From positions 2,312,286 through 2,376,285 of the forward strand of contig NZ_NKRE01000001.1 of NCBI RefSeq assembly GCF_002705925.1: 64,000 nucleotides of DNA, read 5' to 3'. Below the pieces are notes generated by a model. It was not told where the DNA came from, ran no database searches, and worked only from the letters and a program-made list of their open reading frames with translations. Below are positions 18,822-28,930 of this stretch, piece after piece. The DNA is from Mycobacterium ostraviense. Its GTDB lineage: Bacteria > Actinomycetota > Actinomycetes > Mycobacteriales > Mycobacteriaceae. The translations under genes were made by a program, and so were the position numbers. Position 1 is the stretch's first letter. Every line of letters begins with the position of its first letter.

Positions 18822-19217
18822 ATGGGTGCCAAAAAGGTAGACCTCACGCGGTTGGCCGCCGCCTTGGCCGACTACCCCTTCGCCTACCTGATCACCGTCG
18901 ATGACGACTACCGCGCGCACACCGTGACCGTCGAGCCGGTACTGCGCGGGGCCGTCCTCGACGTGGGGCTGGTCGGCGGAGGAACCCGCAAGAACCTGGC
19001 GCAGCGCCGCGACGTGACGCTGCTGTGGCCCCCGCGTGAGCCCGGCGGCTATTCGCTGATCGTTGACGGCAGCGCCGAAGTAACAGGAGCCGGTGAGGAG
19101 ACCGTCCGTCTGGGGGTGGTGCCCACCCGCGCGCTGCTGCACCGCGAGGCCGAACCCGACTCCCCCGCGGCGGCCAAGGGATGCCGCCACGACTGCGTGG
19201 TGTTCTCGGCGCCGTAG
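18822..19217 (+). CDS. PNPOx-like/split-barrel flavin-binding protein, Rv0441c-like
   Basis: Small protein (131 aa) resembling the pyridoxamine-5'-phosphate-oxidase-like split beta-barrel superfamily, which in mycobacteria includes F420- and FMN-dependent proteins. Seen: an N-terminal helix ([20 protein letters not shown]), alternating beta strands, [20 protein letters not shown] and a Cys-His-rich ending (GCRHDCVVF). The place matches Rv0441c (142 aa). The cofactor and reaction cannot be assigned from sequence. Confidence 0.72.
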   Translation: MGAKKVDLTRLAAALADYPFAYLITVDDDYRAHTVTVEPVLRGAVLDVGLVGGGTRKNLAQRRDVTLLWPPREPGGYSLIVDGSAEVTGAGEETVRLGVVPTRALLHREAEPDSPAAAKGCRHDCVVFSAP

Positions 19218-19319
19218 CGTGCCCCGCGCGCGTGTCCAGTCTGCGGTCACTGCGTCGAAACTGCGGTGAGCGTCTACGTTGCCTTAGTTCTCTAGCCGGG
19301 CACGCAGTCTCGTCGCACG

Positions 19320-19354
19320 AAAAAGCCCGGCCCCATGACGGGACCGGGCTTTTT
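19320..19354. terminator. Strong intrinsic terminator downstream of groEL2 (possibly bidirectional)
   Basis: AAAAAGCCCGG and CCGGGCTTTTT form a perfect 11-bp stem around a 13-base loop. Read on the minus strand it ends groEL2 14 bases after the stop, with a T-run; because A-tract and T-tract flank both sides it can also stop plus-strand transcription coming from the PNPOx-like gene. Confidence 0.9.
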
Positions 19355-19367
19355 CGCTGTCATGGAC

Positions 19368-21050
<1,683 letters not shown>

Positions 21051-21124
21051 TTACTTACGCTGGCCGGGCGCAGTGCCCGCGACGGACGATCGCAGCTGTT
21101 GCGGCTGGACCTCACCGTCCCGAC

Positions 21125-21151
21125 CTAGCACTCGCCGGTGGAGAGTGCCAA
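21125..21151. promoter_or_regulatory. CIRCE operator 1 (HrcA site) upstream of groEL2
   Basis: TAGCACTC-N9-GAGTGCCA matches the CIRCE inverted repeat TTAGCACTC-N9-GAGTGCTAA with minor mismatches at the outer bases. It is the element nearer the groEL2 start (about 135 bases upstream). Confidence 0.88.
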
Positions 21152-21159
21152 CGTCATTC

Positions 21160-21186
21160 TTAGCACTCGCCCATGACGAGTGCAAG
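21160..21186. promoter_or_regulatory. CIRCE operator 2 (HrcA site) upstream of groEL2
   Basis: TTAGCACTC-N9-GAGTGCAAG, with a perfect left arm. The two CIRCE elements are 35 bases apart centre to centre, a spacing that puts them roughly on the same DNA face over three turns. Tandem CIRCE sites are the usual arrangement before mycobacterial groEL2. Confidence 0.88.
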
Positions 21187-21229
21187 GAACGGGTCGGTGA
21201 TCGATTCCCGCAGCGTCCCGCCTTGAATG

Positions 21230-21436
21230 GAACGCCACGGCGAATTTCCGAGCGGATTTTCGCCGTGGCGTTACGCTCGGCGGCTCGGTGCGGGCAAGCT
21301 GGCGATCCACGGCTTCCGCAACGACTCCGACCAGCCGGCGTCGATCCTGAACCTGTTCGCCCCGGGCGCACCTCGCGACGGCTATTTCGAGGGTTTGCCG
21401 CCCTGGCCGAGACGTCGGCCAACAGCGCCGGGCGCC
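21230..21436 (+). pseudogene. Remnant of a cupin-domain protein
   Basis: The plus-strand frame beginning near 21290 reads LAIHGFRNDSDQPASILNLF then APGAPRDGYFEG, the typical second half of a small cupin (HGFRN... LNLFAPG). After FEGL the sense continues in another frame as AALAETSANSA, so at least one frameshift is present; the first half with the metal-binding histidines is missing. It lies between the groEL2 operators and the SDR gene. The resemblance is to quercetinase-like cupins. Confidence 0.6.
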
Positions 21437-21454
21437 CCCGTCGACGCCACTGAG

Positions 21455-21460
21455 TATCTT
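21455..21460 (+). promoter_or_regulatory. -10 element of a leaderless SDR transcript
   Basis: TATCTT, seven bases, then the ATG at 21468. No Shine-Dalgarno sequence precedes the ATG. Confidence 0.5.
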
Positions 21461-21467
21461 GTGCCCC

Positions 21468-22418
21468 ATGACCTCTGACGTCTCGGCGAACCGCAAATGG
21501 ACGCGGGCCGACATCCCGGATCAAAGCGATCGCGTGGCCGTCGTCACCGGCGCCAACACCGGCCTGGGCTACCACACCGCCGCGGTGCTGGCCTTTCGCG
21601 GCGCGCACGTGGTGCTGGCGGTACGCAACCTCGAGAAGGGCAACGCCGCCCTGGCGCGCATCGTCGCCGCCGCGGGCCGGAATGCCCAGAGAGTAGACGT
21701 CACGCTGCAGCAGCTCGACCTGAGCTCGCTGGGTTCGGTGCGCGCCGCCGCCGAGGCGCTGCGTTCGGCGTATCCCCGCATCGACCTGCTGGTCAACAAC
21801 GCCGGGGTGATGTGGACGCCCAGGCAGGTCACCGAGGATGGGTTCGAGATGCAGTTCGGCACCAATCATCTCGGTCACTTCGCGCTGACTGGCCTGCTGC
21901 TCGACCGACTGCTGCCGGTGCGCGGTTCGCGGGTGGTGACGGTCAGCAGTCTGGGCCACCGGATTCGCGCCGCGATCCACTTCGACGACCTGCAGTGGGA
22001 ACGCGGCTACGACCGCGTCGCCGCCTACGGCCAGTCCAAACTGGCCAACCTGCTGTTCACCTACGAGCTGCAGCGCCGCCTGGCGGCAGATCCCACGGGC
22101 GCCACCATCGCCGTCGCCGCCCACCCGGGCGGCTCCAACACCGAATTGGCGCGCCACCTGCCGCGGGTTGTGCGGCCGCTGTCGAACATCTTCGGGCCGG
22201 TGCTGTTCCAGAGTGCGGAGACGGGTGCGCTGCCGACATTGCGGGCCGCCACCGATCCGTCCGTCGAGGGCGGGCAGTACTACGGTCCCGACGGTTTCGC
22301 CGAGCAGCGCGGCCACCCGAAGCTGGTGCAGTCCAGCGCTGCGTCACATGACGAGGAGCTGCAACACCGCCTGTGGGCGGTCTCCGAGGAGCTCACCGGC
22401 GTCCACTTCCCGGTGTAG
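21468..22418 (+). CDS. Short-chain dehydrogenase/reductase, Rv0439c-like (retinol dehydrogenase/WWOX type)
   Basis: NAD(P)-dependent oxidoreductase of 316 aa. The Rossmann motif is VVTGANTGLGYHTA (TGxxxGxG), then NNAG (LLVNNAGVM), a serine in VVTVSSLGHRI and YGQSKLAN as the YxxxK active site. The layout and the TRADIPDQSDRVAVVTGAN start are those of mycobacterial proteins annotated as retinol-dehydrogenase-like SDRs (Rv0439c, 311 aa). The substrate is unknown. I chose the ATG at 21468 over the TTG at 21459 because of the promoter spacing. Confidence 0.92.
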   Translation: MTSDVSANRKWTRADIPDQSDRVAVVTGANTGLGYHTAAVLAFRGAHVVLAVRNLEKGNAALARIVAAAGRNAQRVDVTLQQLDLSSLGSVRAAAEALRSAYPRIDLLVNNAGVMWTPRQVTEDGFEMQFGTNHLGHFALTGLLLDRLLPVRGSRVVTVSSLGHRIRAAIHFDDLQWERGYDRVAAYGQSKLANLLFTYELQRRLAADPTGATIAVAAHPGGSNTELARHLPRVVRPLSNIFGPVLFQSAETGALPTLRAATDPSVEGGQYYGPDGFAEQRGHPKLVQSSAASHDEELQHRLWAVSEELTGVHFPV

Positions 22419-22424
22419 CGGAAC

Positions 22425-22430
22425 GATAAT
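22425..22430 (+). promoter_or_regulatory. -10-like element before moeA2
   Basis: GATAAT is followed by six bases and the GTG at 22437. The first base departs from TANNNT, so the call is weaker than its neighbours. The SDR stop lies only 7 bases upstream of the hexamer. Confidence 0.4.
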
Positions 22431-22436
22431 GGCCGG

Positions 22437-23654
22437 GTGGGGTCAGACTTGCGATCAGTAGCAGAACACCAGCGCGTCGTCACCGACATGATCCGGGCGC
22501 GTCCGGCGGTGACGCTGGCGTTGAGCGAGGCCCAGGGCCTTGTCCTGGCCGGCGACGTGATCGCGCAGCTGTCACTGCCGGTGTTCGACAACTCGGCGAT
22601 GGACGGATACGCGGTTCGCGCCCAGGACACCGCGGACGCGACGGCCGAGCATCCGGTGACGTTGCCGGTGGCCGAGGACATACCAGCCGGGCGCACCGAC
22701 CAACTGCGGCTGGCACCCGGCACCGTCCACCGCATCATGACCGGCGCGCCGATACCCTCCGGTGCAACGGCCGTCGTGCCGGTCGAAGCCACCGACGGCG
22801 GCGTAACGACGGTGGCGATCCGCCAGCCGGCCACACCGGGCAAGCACATCCGGCGCGCCGGCGAAGACGTCGCCGCCGGCACCACGGTGCTGCACGCCGG
22901 TCAACATGCGACGCCGGCCGCGCTGGGTTTGGCCGCGGCGCTGGGGCTGCCCGAACTGACCGTGATTCCGCGCCACCGGGTGCTGGTGGTCTCCACCGGG
23001 TCCGAGCTGGTGCCGCCGGGCAGCCCGCTGCGACCGGGGCAGATCTATGAGTCCAACTCCGTCATGCTGGCCGCCGCGGTTCGCGACGCGGGTGCCGCCG
23101 TCGTGGCAACCGAGACCGCCGGCGACGACGTCGCACAGTTCGCCGCGATCATCGACCGCTATGCGGGTGACGCCGACCTGATCATCACCAGCGGCGGCGT
23201 CAGCGCCGGCGCCTACGAAGTGGTCAAAGACGCCTTCGGCCGGACCGGCGACCAGGGCGTGGAATTCGTCAAGGTGGCCATGCAGCCGGGAATGCCGCAG
23301 GGCGTCGGCGTGGTGGCGGGCACACCGATCGTGACCCTCCCGGGCAACCCGGTCAGCGCGCTGGTGTCCTTCGAGGTGTTCATCCGGCCCGCGCTGCGCA
23401 AGGCGATGGGTTTTCCCGATGCGATTCGGCCGCGGCGGGCCGCGATGCTCACCGAGTCGGTGACCTCGCCGCGCGGCAAGCGGCAATTCCGGCGGGCGGT
23501 ACTGGACGCCGACAGCGGGCAGGTCACCAGTTACGGCCCGCCGGCCTCCCATCATCTGCGCTGGCTGGCCTCGGCCAACGCGCTGCTGGACATACCGGAG
23601 GACGTCGTCGAGGTGTTCGCCGGAACCGAGCTGCAGGTCTGGGATCTGTCCTGA
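22437..23654 (+). CDS. moeA2: Molybdopterin molybdenumtransferase MoeA
   Basis: Inserts molybdate into adenylylated molybdopterin in molybdenum cofactor synthesis. The 405 aa length equals H37Rv MoeA2 (Rv0438c). Domain order: MoeA_N with LPVFDNSAMDGYAVRAQD and GEDVAAGTTVL, the MoCF-binding domain with VVSTGSELVPPG, SNSVMLAAAVRDAG and DLIITSGGVSAGAYE, GNPVSALVSFEVFIRPALRK, and a C-terminal MoeA_C domain. It is cytosolic. Other mycobacterial moa/moe genes are not adjacent. Confidence 0.95.
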   Translation: MGSDLRSVAEHQRVVTDMIRARPAVTLALSEAQGLVLAGDVIAQLSLPVFDNSAMDGYAVRAQDTADATAEHPVTLPVAEDIPAGRTDQLRLAPGTVHRIMTGAPIPSGATAVVPVEATDGGVTTVAIRQPATPGKHIRRAGEDVAAGTTVLHAGQHATPAALGLAAALGLPELTVIPRHRVLVVSTGSELVPPGSPLRPGQIYESNSVMLAAAVRDAGAAVVATETAGDDVAQFAAIIDRYAGDADLIITSGGVSAGAYEVVKDAFGRTGDQGVEFVKVAMQPGMPQGVGVVAGTPIVTLPGNPVSALVSFEVFIRPALRKAMGFPDAIRPRRAAMLTESVTSPRGKRQFRRAVLDADSGQVTSYGPPASHHLRWLASANALLDIPEDVVEVFAGTELQVWDLS

Positions 23655-23734
23655 TCTCGGTGCGCCGGTCAACGGTCCCATCAGATAGCCGTGGCCACCG
23701 GATCGACTCGGGGACACCGGACGGCCAGCTTCCG

Positions 23735-23740
23735 TAAGAT
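23735..23740 (+). promoter_or_regulatory. -10 element of a leaderless psd transcript
   Basis: TAAGAT, six bases, then the GTG at 23747; no ribosome binding site. Confidence 0.55.
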
Positions 23741-23746
23741 GACCGC

Positions 23747-24442
23747 GTGGCACGACGCCCCCGCCCTGAAGGCCCACGACACCTGCTCGAGTTAGTGCGG
23801 TCCACCATTCCGCCGATTCACCCGGCCGGGCGGCCGTTCATCGCCACCGGCCTCGCGGTTGCGGCGGCCGGATACCGCTATCGACGGTTGCGCCGGACCG
23901 GCTTGCTGGCCGCCGGTGCAAGCGCGGTATTTTTCCGGCACCCTCCGCGAGTGCCACCGACCCGGCCCGGCGCCATCGTCGCGCCGGCCGACGGCGTGAT
24001 CTGCGTGATCGACTCCGCGGCACCGCCCGCCGAACTCAGCATGGGCGCCGCACCCCGGCCCCGGGTCAGCATCTTCCTGTCGGTTTTCGACGCCCACGTG
24101 CAGCGGTCACCGGTGAGCGGCGAGGTGATCGCCGTGCAACACCGGCCCGGTCGCTTCGGATCCGCCGACCTGCCCTCGGCCAGCGTCGACAACGAACGCA
24201 CCAGTGTGCGGATCCGTACGCCCGGCGGCGCCGAGGTGGTCGCCGTGCAGATCGCCGGGTTGGTGGCACGCCGCATCGTGTGCGACGCACGTGTCGGGGA
24301 CAAGCTGTCGATCGGGGACACCTACGGCCTGATCCGGTTCGGCTCGCGGCTGGACACCTACCTGCCGCCGGGAGCGGAACCCGTGGTCAAAGTGGGCCAG
24401 CGGGCGATCGCCGGCGAGACCGTACTGGCCGAGCTGCCATGA
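23747..24442 (+). CDS. psd: Phosphatidylserine decarboxylase Psd
   Basis: Converts phosphatidylserine to phosphatidylethanolamine. It is a proenzyme that cleaves itself to form the pyruvoyl group; the likely cleavage site is the Gly-Ser of [10 protein letters not shown] (about residues 200-209), as in short archaetidylserine-type decarboxylases, rather than the LGST of E. coli Psd. Other landmarks are [32 protein letters not shown] and [16 protein letters not shown] hydrophobic N-terminal helix anchors it to the membrane. It overlaps pssA by four bases (ATGA), so both steps of phosphatidylethanolamine synthesis are in one operon. Confidence 0.95.
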   Translation: MARRPRPEGPRHLLELVRSTIPPIHPAGRPFIATGLAVAAAGYRYRRLRRTGLLAAGASAVFFRHPPRVPPTRPGAIVAPADGVICVIDSAAPPAELSMGAAPRPRVSIFLSVFDAHVQRSPVSGEVIAVQHRPGRFGSADLPSASVDNERTSVRIRTPGGAEVVAVQIAGLVARRIVCDARVGDKLSIGDTYGLIRFGSRLDTYLPPGAEPVVKVGQRAIAGETVLAELP

Positions 24443-25299
24443 CCACCAAGCCTCGGATCAGACGAGGGGTGAACCTGCATCTGTTGCCCAGCGCGATGAC
24501 GGTGCTGTCCATCTGCGCGGGATTGACCTCGATCAAGTTTGCCCTCGACCACAAGCCGATACCCGCGATGGCGCTGATCGCCGTGGCCGCCATCCTCGAC
24601 GCCCTGGACGGCCGGGTGGCCCGCATCCTGGACGTCCAGTCGCGGATGGGCGCCGAAATCGACTCACTGGCCGACGCCGTCAACTTCGGCGTGACACCGG
24701 CGCTGGTGGTCTACGTGACGATGCTGTCGAAGTGGCCGATCGGCTGGATGGTCGTGCTGCTGTATGCGGTATGTGTGGTGTTGCGGTTGGCCAGGTACAA
24801 CGCTCAGCTAGACGACGGCACCTTGCCCCCCTACGCGAAGGAATTCTTCGTCGGAATGCCCGCGCCGGCCGGCGCGGTGTCCATGATCGGTCTTATCGGC
24901 CTCAAGCTGCAGTTCGGCGAGGGCTGGTGGACGTCGGTGTATTTCCTGGCCTTCTGGGTCACGGGCACGTCGCTGCTCATGGTCAGCGCGATCCCAATGA
25001 AGAAGATCCACACCGTCGCGGTGCCGCCCAACCTGGCCGCCCCGCTGCTGGCGGTGCTGGCGATTGTGGCGGCCGCCGCCGTCCTGGCGCCTTACATCCT
25101 TATCTGGATCATCATCATCTCCTACGTGTGCCACATTCCGTTCGCTGTGCGCAGCAAACGCTGGCTTGCCGAACATCCCGAGGTGTGGGGCGAAAAACCC
25201 AAGCAACGACGTGCCGTCCGGCGCGCAATCCGCCGAGCGCAGCCGCACCGGCGGTCGATGGCGCGGCTGGGGCTGCGTAAGCCGGGCGGGCGGTTGTGA
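24439..25299 (+). CDS. pssA: CDP-diacylglycerol--serine O-phosphatidyltransferase PssA
   Basis: Integral membrane enzyme making phosphatidylserine from CDP-diacylglycerol and serine. The CDP-alcohol phosphatidyltransferase signature D-x2-D-G-x2-A-R-x8-G-x3-D-x3-D is complete in [26 protein letters not shown]. About seven to eight membrane helices follow, and the C-terminus is a basic cytosolic tail. The ATG at 24439 overlaps the psd stop and gives 286 aa, equal to the H37Rv protein; the longer frame back to 24280 lies within psd. Confidence 0.95.
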   Translation: MTTKPRIRRGVNLHLLPSAMTVLSICAGLTSIKFALDHKPIPAMALIAVAAILDALDGRVARILDVQSRMGAEIDSLADAVNFGVTPALVVYVTMLSKWPIGWMVVLLYAVCVVLRLARYNAQLDDGTLPPYAKEFFVGMPAPAGAVSMIGLIGLKLQFGEGWWTSVYFLAFWVTGTSLLMVSAIPMKKIHTVAVPPNLAAPLLAVLAIVAAAAVLAPYILIWIIIISYVCHIPFAVRSKRWLAEHPEVWGEKPKQRRAVRRAIRRAQPHRRSMARLGLRKPGGRL

Positions 25300-27491
25300 C
25301 TCGTCCCGGCGATCCGGTTCGTAGCAATGCCCCACAGCTGACGCTGACCGCCCGGCTCAACACCTCGGCCGTCGACTCGCGCCGGGGTGTGGTGCGGCTG
25401 CATCCGAGCGCCATTGCCGCGCTGGGCATCCGGGAGTGGGATGCGGTGTCGCTGACCGGGTCCCGGACGACCGCGGCGGTGGCCGGCATGGCGGGCCCGC
25501 AGATTCCGGTGGGCACCATCCTGCTGGACGACGTCACGCTGTCCAACGCCGGAGTGCGGGAGGGGACCGCGGTGCTCGTCAACGCGGTCACCGTCTACGG
25601 CGCGCGAACGGTGACGCTCAGCGGCTCGACGCTGGCCTCTCAGTCGATCTCGCCGCTCACCCTGCGCCAGGCCCTGCTCGGCAAGGTGCTGACCGTCGGT
25701 GACGCGGTGTCACTCCTGCCCCGCGACCTGGGCCCCGGCACCTCCACGTCGGCGGCCACCCGGGCGTTGGCGGCTTCGGTCGGGATCAGCTGGACCTCGG
25801 AGCTGTTGACGGTGACCGGCGTCGATCCCGAAGGGCCGGTCAGCGTGCAGCCGAACTCGCTGGTCAGCTGGGGCTCCGGGGTTCCCTACCGGGCGTCGAC
25901 GGCCGCGGAGAAGGCCAGCGTCGCCACCCCGGAGATCCAGGTCGAGGAGCTCAAGGGCACCCAGCCGCAGGCCGCCAAGCTCACTGAATGGCTCAAGCTG
26001 GCCCTCGACGAGCCGCACCTGCTCAAGACCCTGGGGGCGGGCGCCAACCTGGGGGTGCTGGTGTCGGGTCCGGCCGGCGTCGGCAAGGTGACGCTGGTGC
26101 GCGCGGTGTGTGCCGGGCGCAAGCTGGTGGAGCTGGACGGACCGGAGGTCGGCGCGCTGGCTGCCGAAGACCGGCTCAAGGCCGTGGCCGCTGCCGTGAA
26201 GGCAGTGACGGCAGAGCGTGACGGCGGCGGGGTGCTGCTGATCATCGACGTCGACGCCTTGCTGCCGGCAACCGCCGAACCGGTGGCCTCGCTGATTCTG
26301 GCCGAGTTGCGTACGGCGGTGGCCACCGACGGCGTGGCGGTGATCGCCACCACCGCCCGGCCCGACCAGATCGATGCCCGGTTGCGCGCGCCCGAGCTGC
26401 TGGACCGGGAACTCGGTCTGCCGCTTCCCGACGCCGGCACCCGCAGGGCGTTGCTGGAAGCGCTACTGCGACACGTCCCCACCGGTGACCTTGATCTCGA
26501 CGAAATCGCAAGCCGCACACCGGGTTTCGTCGTCGCCGACCTGGCCGCACTGTTGCGTGAGGCGGCATTGCGGGCCGCCTCGCGGGCCAGCGCGGACGGT
26601 CAGGCGCCGACGCTGAACCAGGACGATCTGGTCGGCGCGCTGACCGTCATCCGGCCGCTGTCGCGCTCGGCCAGCGAAGAGGTCGCCGTCGGCAGCATCA
26701 CGCTCGACGACGTCGGCGACATGGCCGAGGCCAAACAGGCGCTGACCGAGTCGGTGTTGTGGCCGTTGCAGCACCCGGACACCTTCGCCCGGTTGGGGGT
26801 CGACCCGCCCCGCGGGGTGTTGCTCTACGGACCGCCCGGGTGCGGCAAGACCTTTGTGGTGCGCGCGCTGGCCAGTACCGGGCAGCTGAGCGTGCATGCG
26901 GTCAAGGGCTCCGAGCTGATGGACAAGTGGGTCGGCTCGTCGGAAAAGGCGGTGCGCGAGTTGTTTCGGCGCGCCCGCGACTCCGCGCCGTCGCTGGTGT
27001 TTCTCGACGAAGTCGACGCGCTCGCACCCCGGCGCGGCCAAAGCTTCGATTCCGGTGTGAGCGACCGGGTGGTGGCGGCGCTGTTGACCGAGCTGGACGG
27101 CATCAACCCGCTGCGCGACGTCGTCGTGCTGGGCGCCACCAACCGGCCCGACCTGATCGACCCGGCCCTGCTGCGCCCGGGGCGGTTGGAACGCCTGGTG
27201 TTCGTCGAACCGCCCGACGCGGCGGCGCGGCGCGAAATTCTGCGCACCGCCGGCAAGTCGGTCCCGCTGGCCGCAGATGTCGACCTGGACGAGGTGGCCG
27301 CCGGGCTCGACGGGTACAGCGCCGCCGACTGCGTCGCCCTGCTGCGGGAGGCCGCCCTGACCGCGATGCGGCGTTCCATCGATGCCGCCGACGTCACCGC
27401 CGCCGACCTGGCCGCCGCCCGGGAAATCGTCCGGCCGTCGCTGGATCCGCTGCAGGTCGCGGCGCTGCGCAGCTTTACCGAGGGCCGCTAG
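25296..27491 (+). CDS. Tandem AAA+ ATPase of the CDC48/p97 type, Rv0435c-like
   Basis: ATPase of 731 aa with an N-terminal CDC48-like beta-barrel domain (residues ~10-180) and two AAA modules. The second is canonical: Walker A GPPGCGKT (512-519), Walker B LVFLDEVDAL (567-576), sensor GATNRPDLIDPALLRPGR. The first is degenerate: Walker A reads GPAGVGKV (258-265; the Thr/Ser is Val) and the Walker B Glu is replaced (IIDVDAL), so it may bind but probably not hydrolyse ATP. The GTG start overlaps the pssA stop (GTGA). Likely role: unfolding or segregating protein complexes; the substrate is unknown. Confidence 0.93.
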   Translation: MTRPGDPVRSNAPQLTLTARLNTSAVDSRRGVVRLHPSAIAALGIREWDAVSLTGSRTTAAVAGMAGPQIPVGTILLDDVTLSNAGVREGTAVLVNAVTVYGARTVTLSGSTLASQSISPLTLRQALLGKVLTVGDAVSLLPRDLGPGTSTSAATRALAASVGISWTSELLTVTGVDPEGPVSVQPNSLVSWGSGVPYRASTAAEKASVATPEIQVEELKGTQPQAAKLTEWLKLALDEPHLLKTLGAGANLGVLVSGPAGVGKVTLVRAVCAGRKLVELDGPEVGALAAEDRLKAVAAAVKAVTAERDGGGVLLIIDVDALLPATAEPVASLILAELRTAVATDGVAVIATTARPDQIDARLRAPELLDRELGLPLPDAGTRRALLEALLRHVPTGDLDLDEIASRTPGFVVADLAALLREAALRAASRASADGQAPTLNQDDLVGALTVIRPLSRSASEEVAVGSITLDDVGDMAEAKQALTESVLWPLQHPDTFARLGVDPPRGVLLYGPPGCGKTFVVRALASTGQLSVHAVKGSELMDKWVGSSEKAVRELFRRARDSAPSLVFLDEVDALAPRRGQSFDSGVSDRVVAALLTELDGINPLRDVVVLGATNRPDLIDPALLRPGRLERLVFVEPPDAAARREILRTAGKSVPLAADVDLDEVAAGLDGYSAADCVALLREAALTAMRRSIDAADVTAADLAAAREIVRPSLDPLQVAALRSFTEGR

Positions 27492-27519
27492 CAACCCATC
27501 TTGACGCGCGCCCGACCGA

Positions 27520-27531
27520 GCATCATGATGC
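27520..27531. promoter_or_regulatory. Perfect palindrome before vapB, candidate VapBC operator
   Basis: GCATCATGATGC is a perfect 12-base palindrome ending five bases before the vapB ATG. It contains a -10-like CATGAT (27524-27529) seven bases from the ATG, so binding here would block transcription, as in autorepressed toxin-antitoxin operons. Confidence 0.5.
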
Positions 27532-27536
27532 CTGGT

Positions 27537-27797
27537 ATGCGCACCACTTTGACGCTCGACGAGGACGTCGTTCGCTTGATCGAGGAGGCGGTTCACCGCG
27601 AACGCCGCCCCATGAAGCACGTCATCAACGACGCGCTGCGCAAAGCGTTGGCGCAGCCGATGGAGCCCCGTACGCCGTATGAGTTGAAGCCGCATCGCTC
27701 GGCAGTACGGCCGGGATTCGATTTGGCCGGCTTCAACCGGCTGGCCGACGAGATGGAGGACCAAGCGATCCTGGACCGGACGCGACCGGCCCGGTGA
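27537..27797 (+). CDS. VapB-type ribbon-helix-helix antitoxin
   Basis: Antitoxin of 86 aa. The N-terminus MRTTLTLDEDVVRLIEEAV is a ribbon-helix-helix DNA-binding domain of the kind used by VapB proteins; the acidic C-terminal half (LAGFNRLADEMEDQAILDRT) would wrap the toxin. The ATG at 27537 was chosen over the upstream TTG (27501) because of the RHH start and the palindrome before it. It overlaps the toxin gene by four bases (GTGA). Confidence 0.82.
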   Translation: MRTTLTLDEDVVRLIEEAVHRERRPMKHVINDALRKALAQPMEPRTPYELKPHRSAVRPGFDLAGFNRLADEMEDQAILDRTRPAR

Positions 27798-28228
27798 TCA
27801 TCCCCGATGTCAATCTGCTGCTGTACGCGGTCATCACGGGCTTCCCACAACATCGGCGCGCGTACGCCTGGTGGTACGACACCGTCAACGGCCCCGAGCG
27901 CGTCGGGCTTACATACCCCGCCATATTCGGCTTTTTGCGGATCGCGACCAACGCACGCATCCTCACCGAGCCCCTGTCGGCGACCGAAGCAGTCTCCTAT
28001 GCGCGCGACTGGCTTACCCAGCCCAACGTCGACCTTCTTACCGCTTCTGGTCGCCATCTGGACCTGGCTTTGGGGCTGCTCGAGGAACTCGGCACGGCCA
28101 GCAACCTGACCACCGACGTCCAATTGGCCGCCTACGCGATCGAGCACAACGCCGAGATGCATTCCAGCGACGCTGATTTCGCCCGATTCGCCGGTCTCAC
28201 GTGGACCGACCCACTGCGTGACCGATAA
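27794..28228 (+). CDS. VapC-type PIN-domain ribonuclease toxin
   Basis: PIN-domain endoribonuclease of 144 aa. The first acidic residue is D5 in IIPDVNLLLYAV, and the distal acidic cluster is TTDVQLAAYA (D108) and SSDADFARF (D126, D128). The middle segment YPAIFGFLRIATNARIL is typical of the mycobacterial VapC subgroup with FLRIxTxxR. Such toxins usually cleave tRNA or rRNA. It starts in the stop of its antitoxin. The pair lies between genes that are neighbours in H37Rv (Rv0435c and Rv0434), so it looks like an insertion. Confidence 0.85.
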   Translation: MIIPDVNLLLYAVITGFPQHRRAYAWWYDTVNGPERVGLTYPAIFGFLRIATNARILTEPLSATEAVSYARDWLTQPNVDLLTASGRHLDLALGLLEELGTASNLTTDVQLAAYAIEHNAEMHSSDADFARFAGLTWTDPLRDR

Positions 28229-28236
28229 CCGGCGCG

Positions 28237-28884
28237 CTATTCGGACAGCTGGAACTCCACTATCGCGGCCACCGCGTCGACAGCCTCACCCAGCGCTGCC
28301 AGCCGCGCCGCAGCCGACGGCGCCGACAGCACCGCGTAACAATCAGCGGTGCCCATCGGAATCCGCGATGCCAACGCGTACAGGCGTTGCCCTGCTTCCC
28401 GGTCGGCACGGCCGTAGCCCAGCAGGACGTCGCGACCCGGCAACTGCGCACCACGGGCCGCGGCGATCCGTTCGAACAACGCCATCACCCGATCCTCGAG
28501 CTCGAGCAACTGCGCTTCGGTCACCGGTTCCCCGGGCTCGTCGGGCCAGCTCTGCGCGATCGCCCGCGGGTAGGGATCGTCGGGCAGCCACTCGGCCACC
28601 CGGATCCGCTCGCCGATGCGGCAACGCAACAGATATCGGCCGAGGCCGAGATCGGCGCATTCCTCGATTCTGGCCAAAGTCCCTACGTCACAACGTGTTT
28701 CGCCGCCACCGACCTCACGCCCGCGGGAGATCAGCACGACTCCGAACGGATCGCCGCTGCCCGTGCAGTGCCGCGCCAACGCGGTGTAGCGCGGCTCGAA
28801 GATGCGCAACGGCAGGTCCTGGCCGGGCAGTAGCGCCGTCTCGAGCGGGAACATGGGCAGCTCCACCGGTGCGAAAGGCGCCAT
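28237..28884 (-). CDS. Lon N-terminal (substrate-binding) domain protein, Rv0434-like
   Basis: Stand-alone LON_substr_bdg domain protein of 215 aa, without ATPase or protease domain. Landmarks are LPMFPLETALLPGQDLPLRI then FEPRYTALARHC, FGVVLISRGREVGGGE and DVGTLARIEE, followed by a helical C-terminal part. Such proteins may bind unfolded substrates; the cellular role in mycobacteria is unknown. The stop is eight bases from the convergent vapC stop. Confidence 0.88.
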   Translation of the reverse strand: MAPFAPVELPMFPLETALLPGQDLPLRIFEPRYTALARHCTGSGDPFGVVLISRGREVGGGETRCDVGTLARIEECADLGLGRYLLRCRIGERIRVAEWLPDDPYPRAIAQSWPDEPGEPVTEAQLLELEDRVMALFERIAAARGAQLPGRDVLLGYGRADREAGQRLYALASRIPMGTADCYAVLSAPSAAARLAALGEAVDAVAAIVEFQLSE

Positions 28885-28890
28885 CAGCTA

Positions 28891-28896
28891 AACCTA
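28891..28896 (-). promoter_or_regulatory. -10 element before the Lon-N gene
   Basis: On the minus strand TAGGTT is followed by six bases (TAGCTG) and the ATG at 28884, a leaderless arrangement. Confidence 0.5.
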
Positions 28897-28930
28897 AAGC
28901 CACCGAGCCGGGAGTTGATAGCTCGGACCC

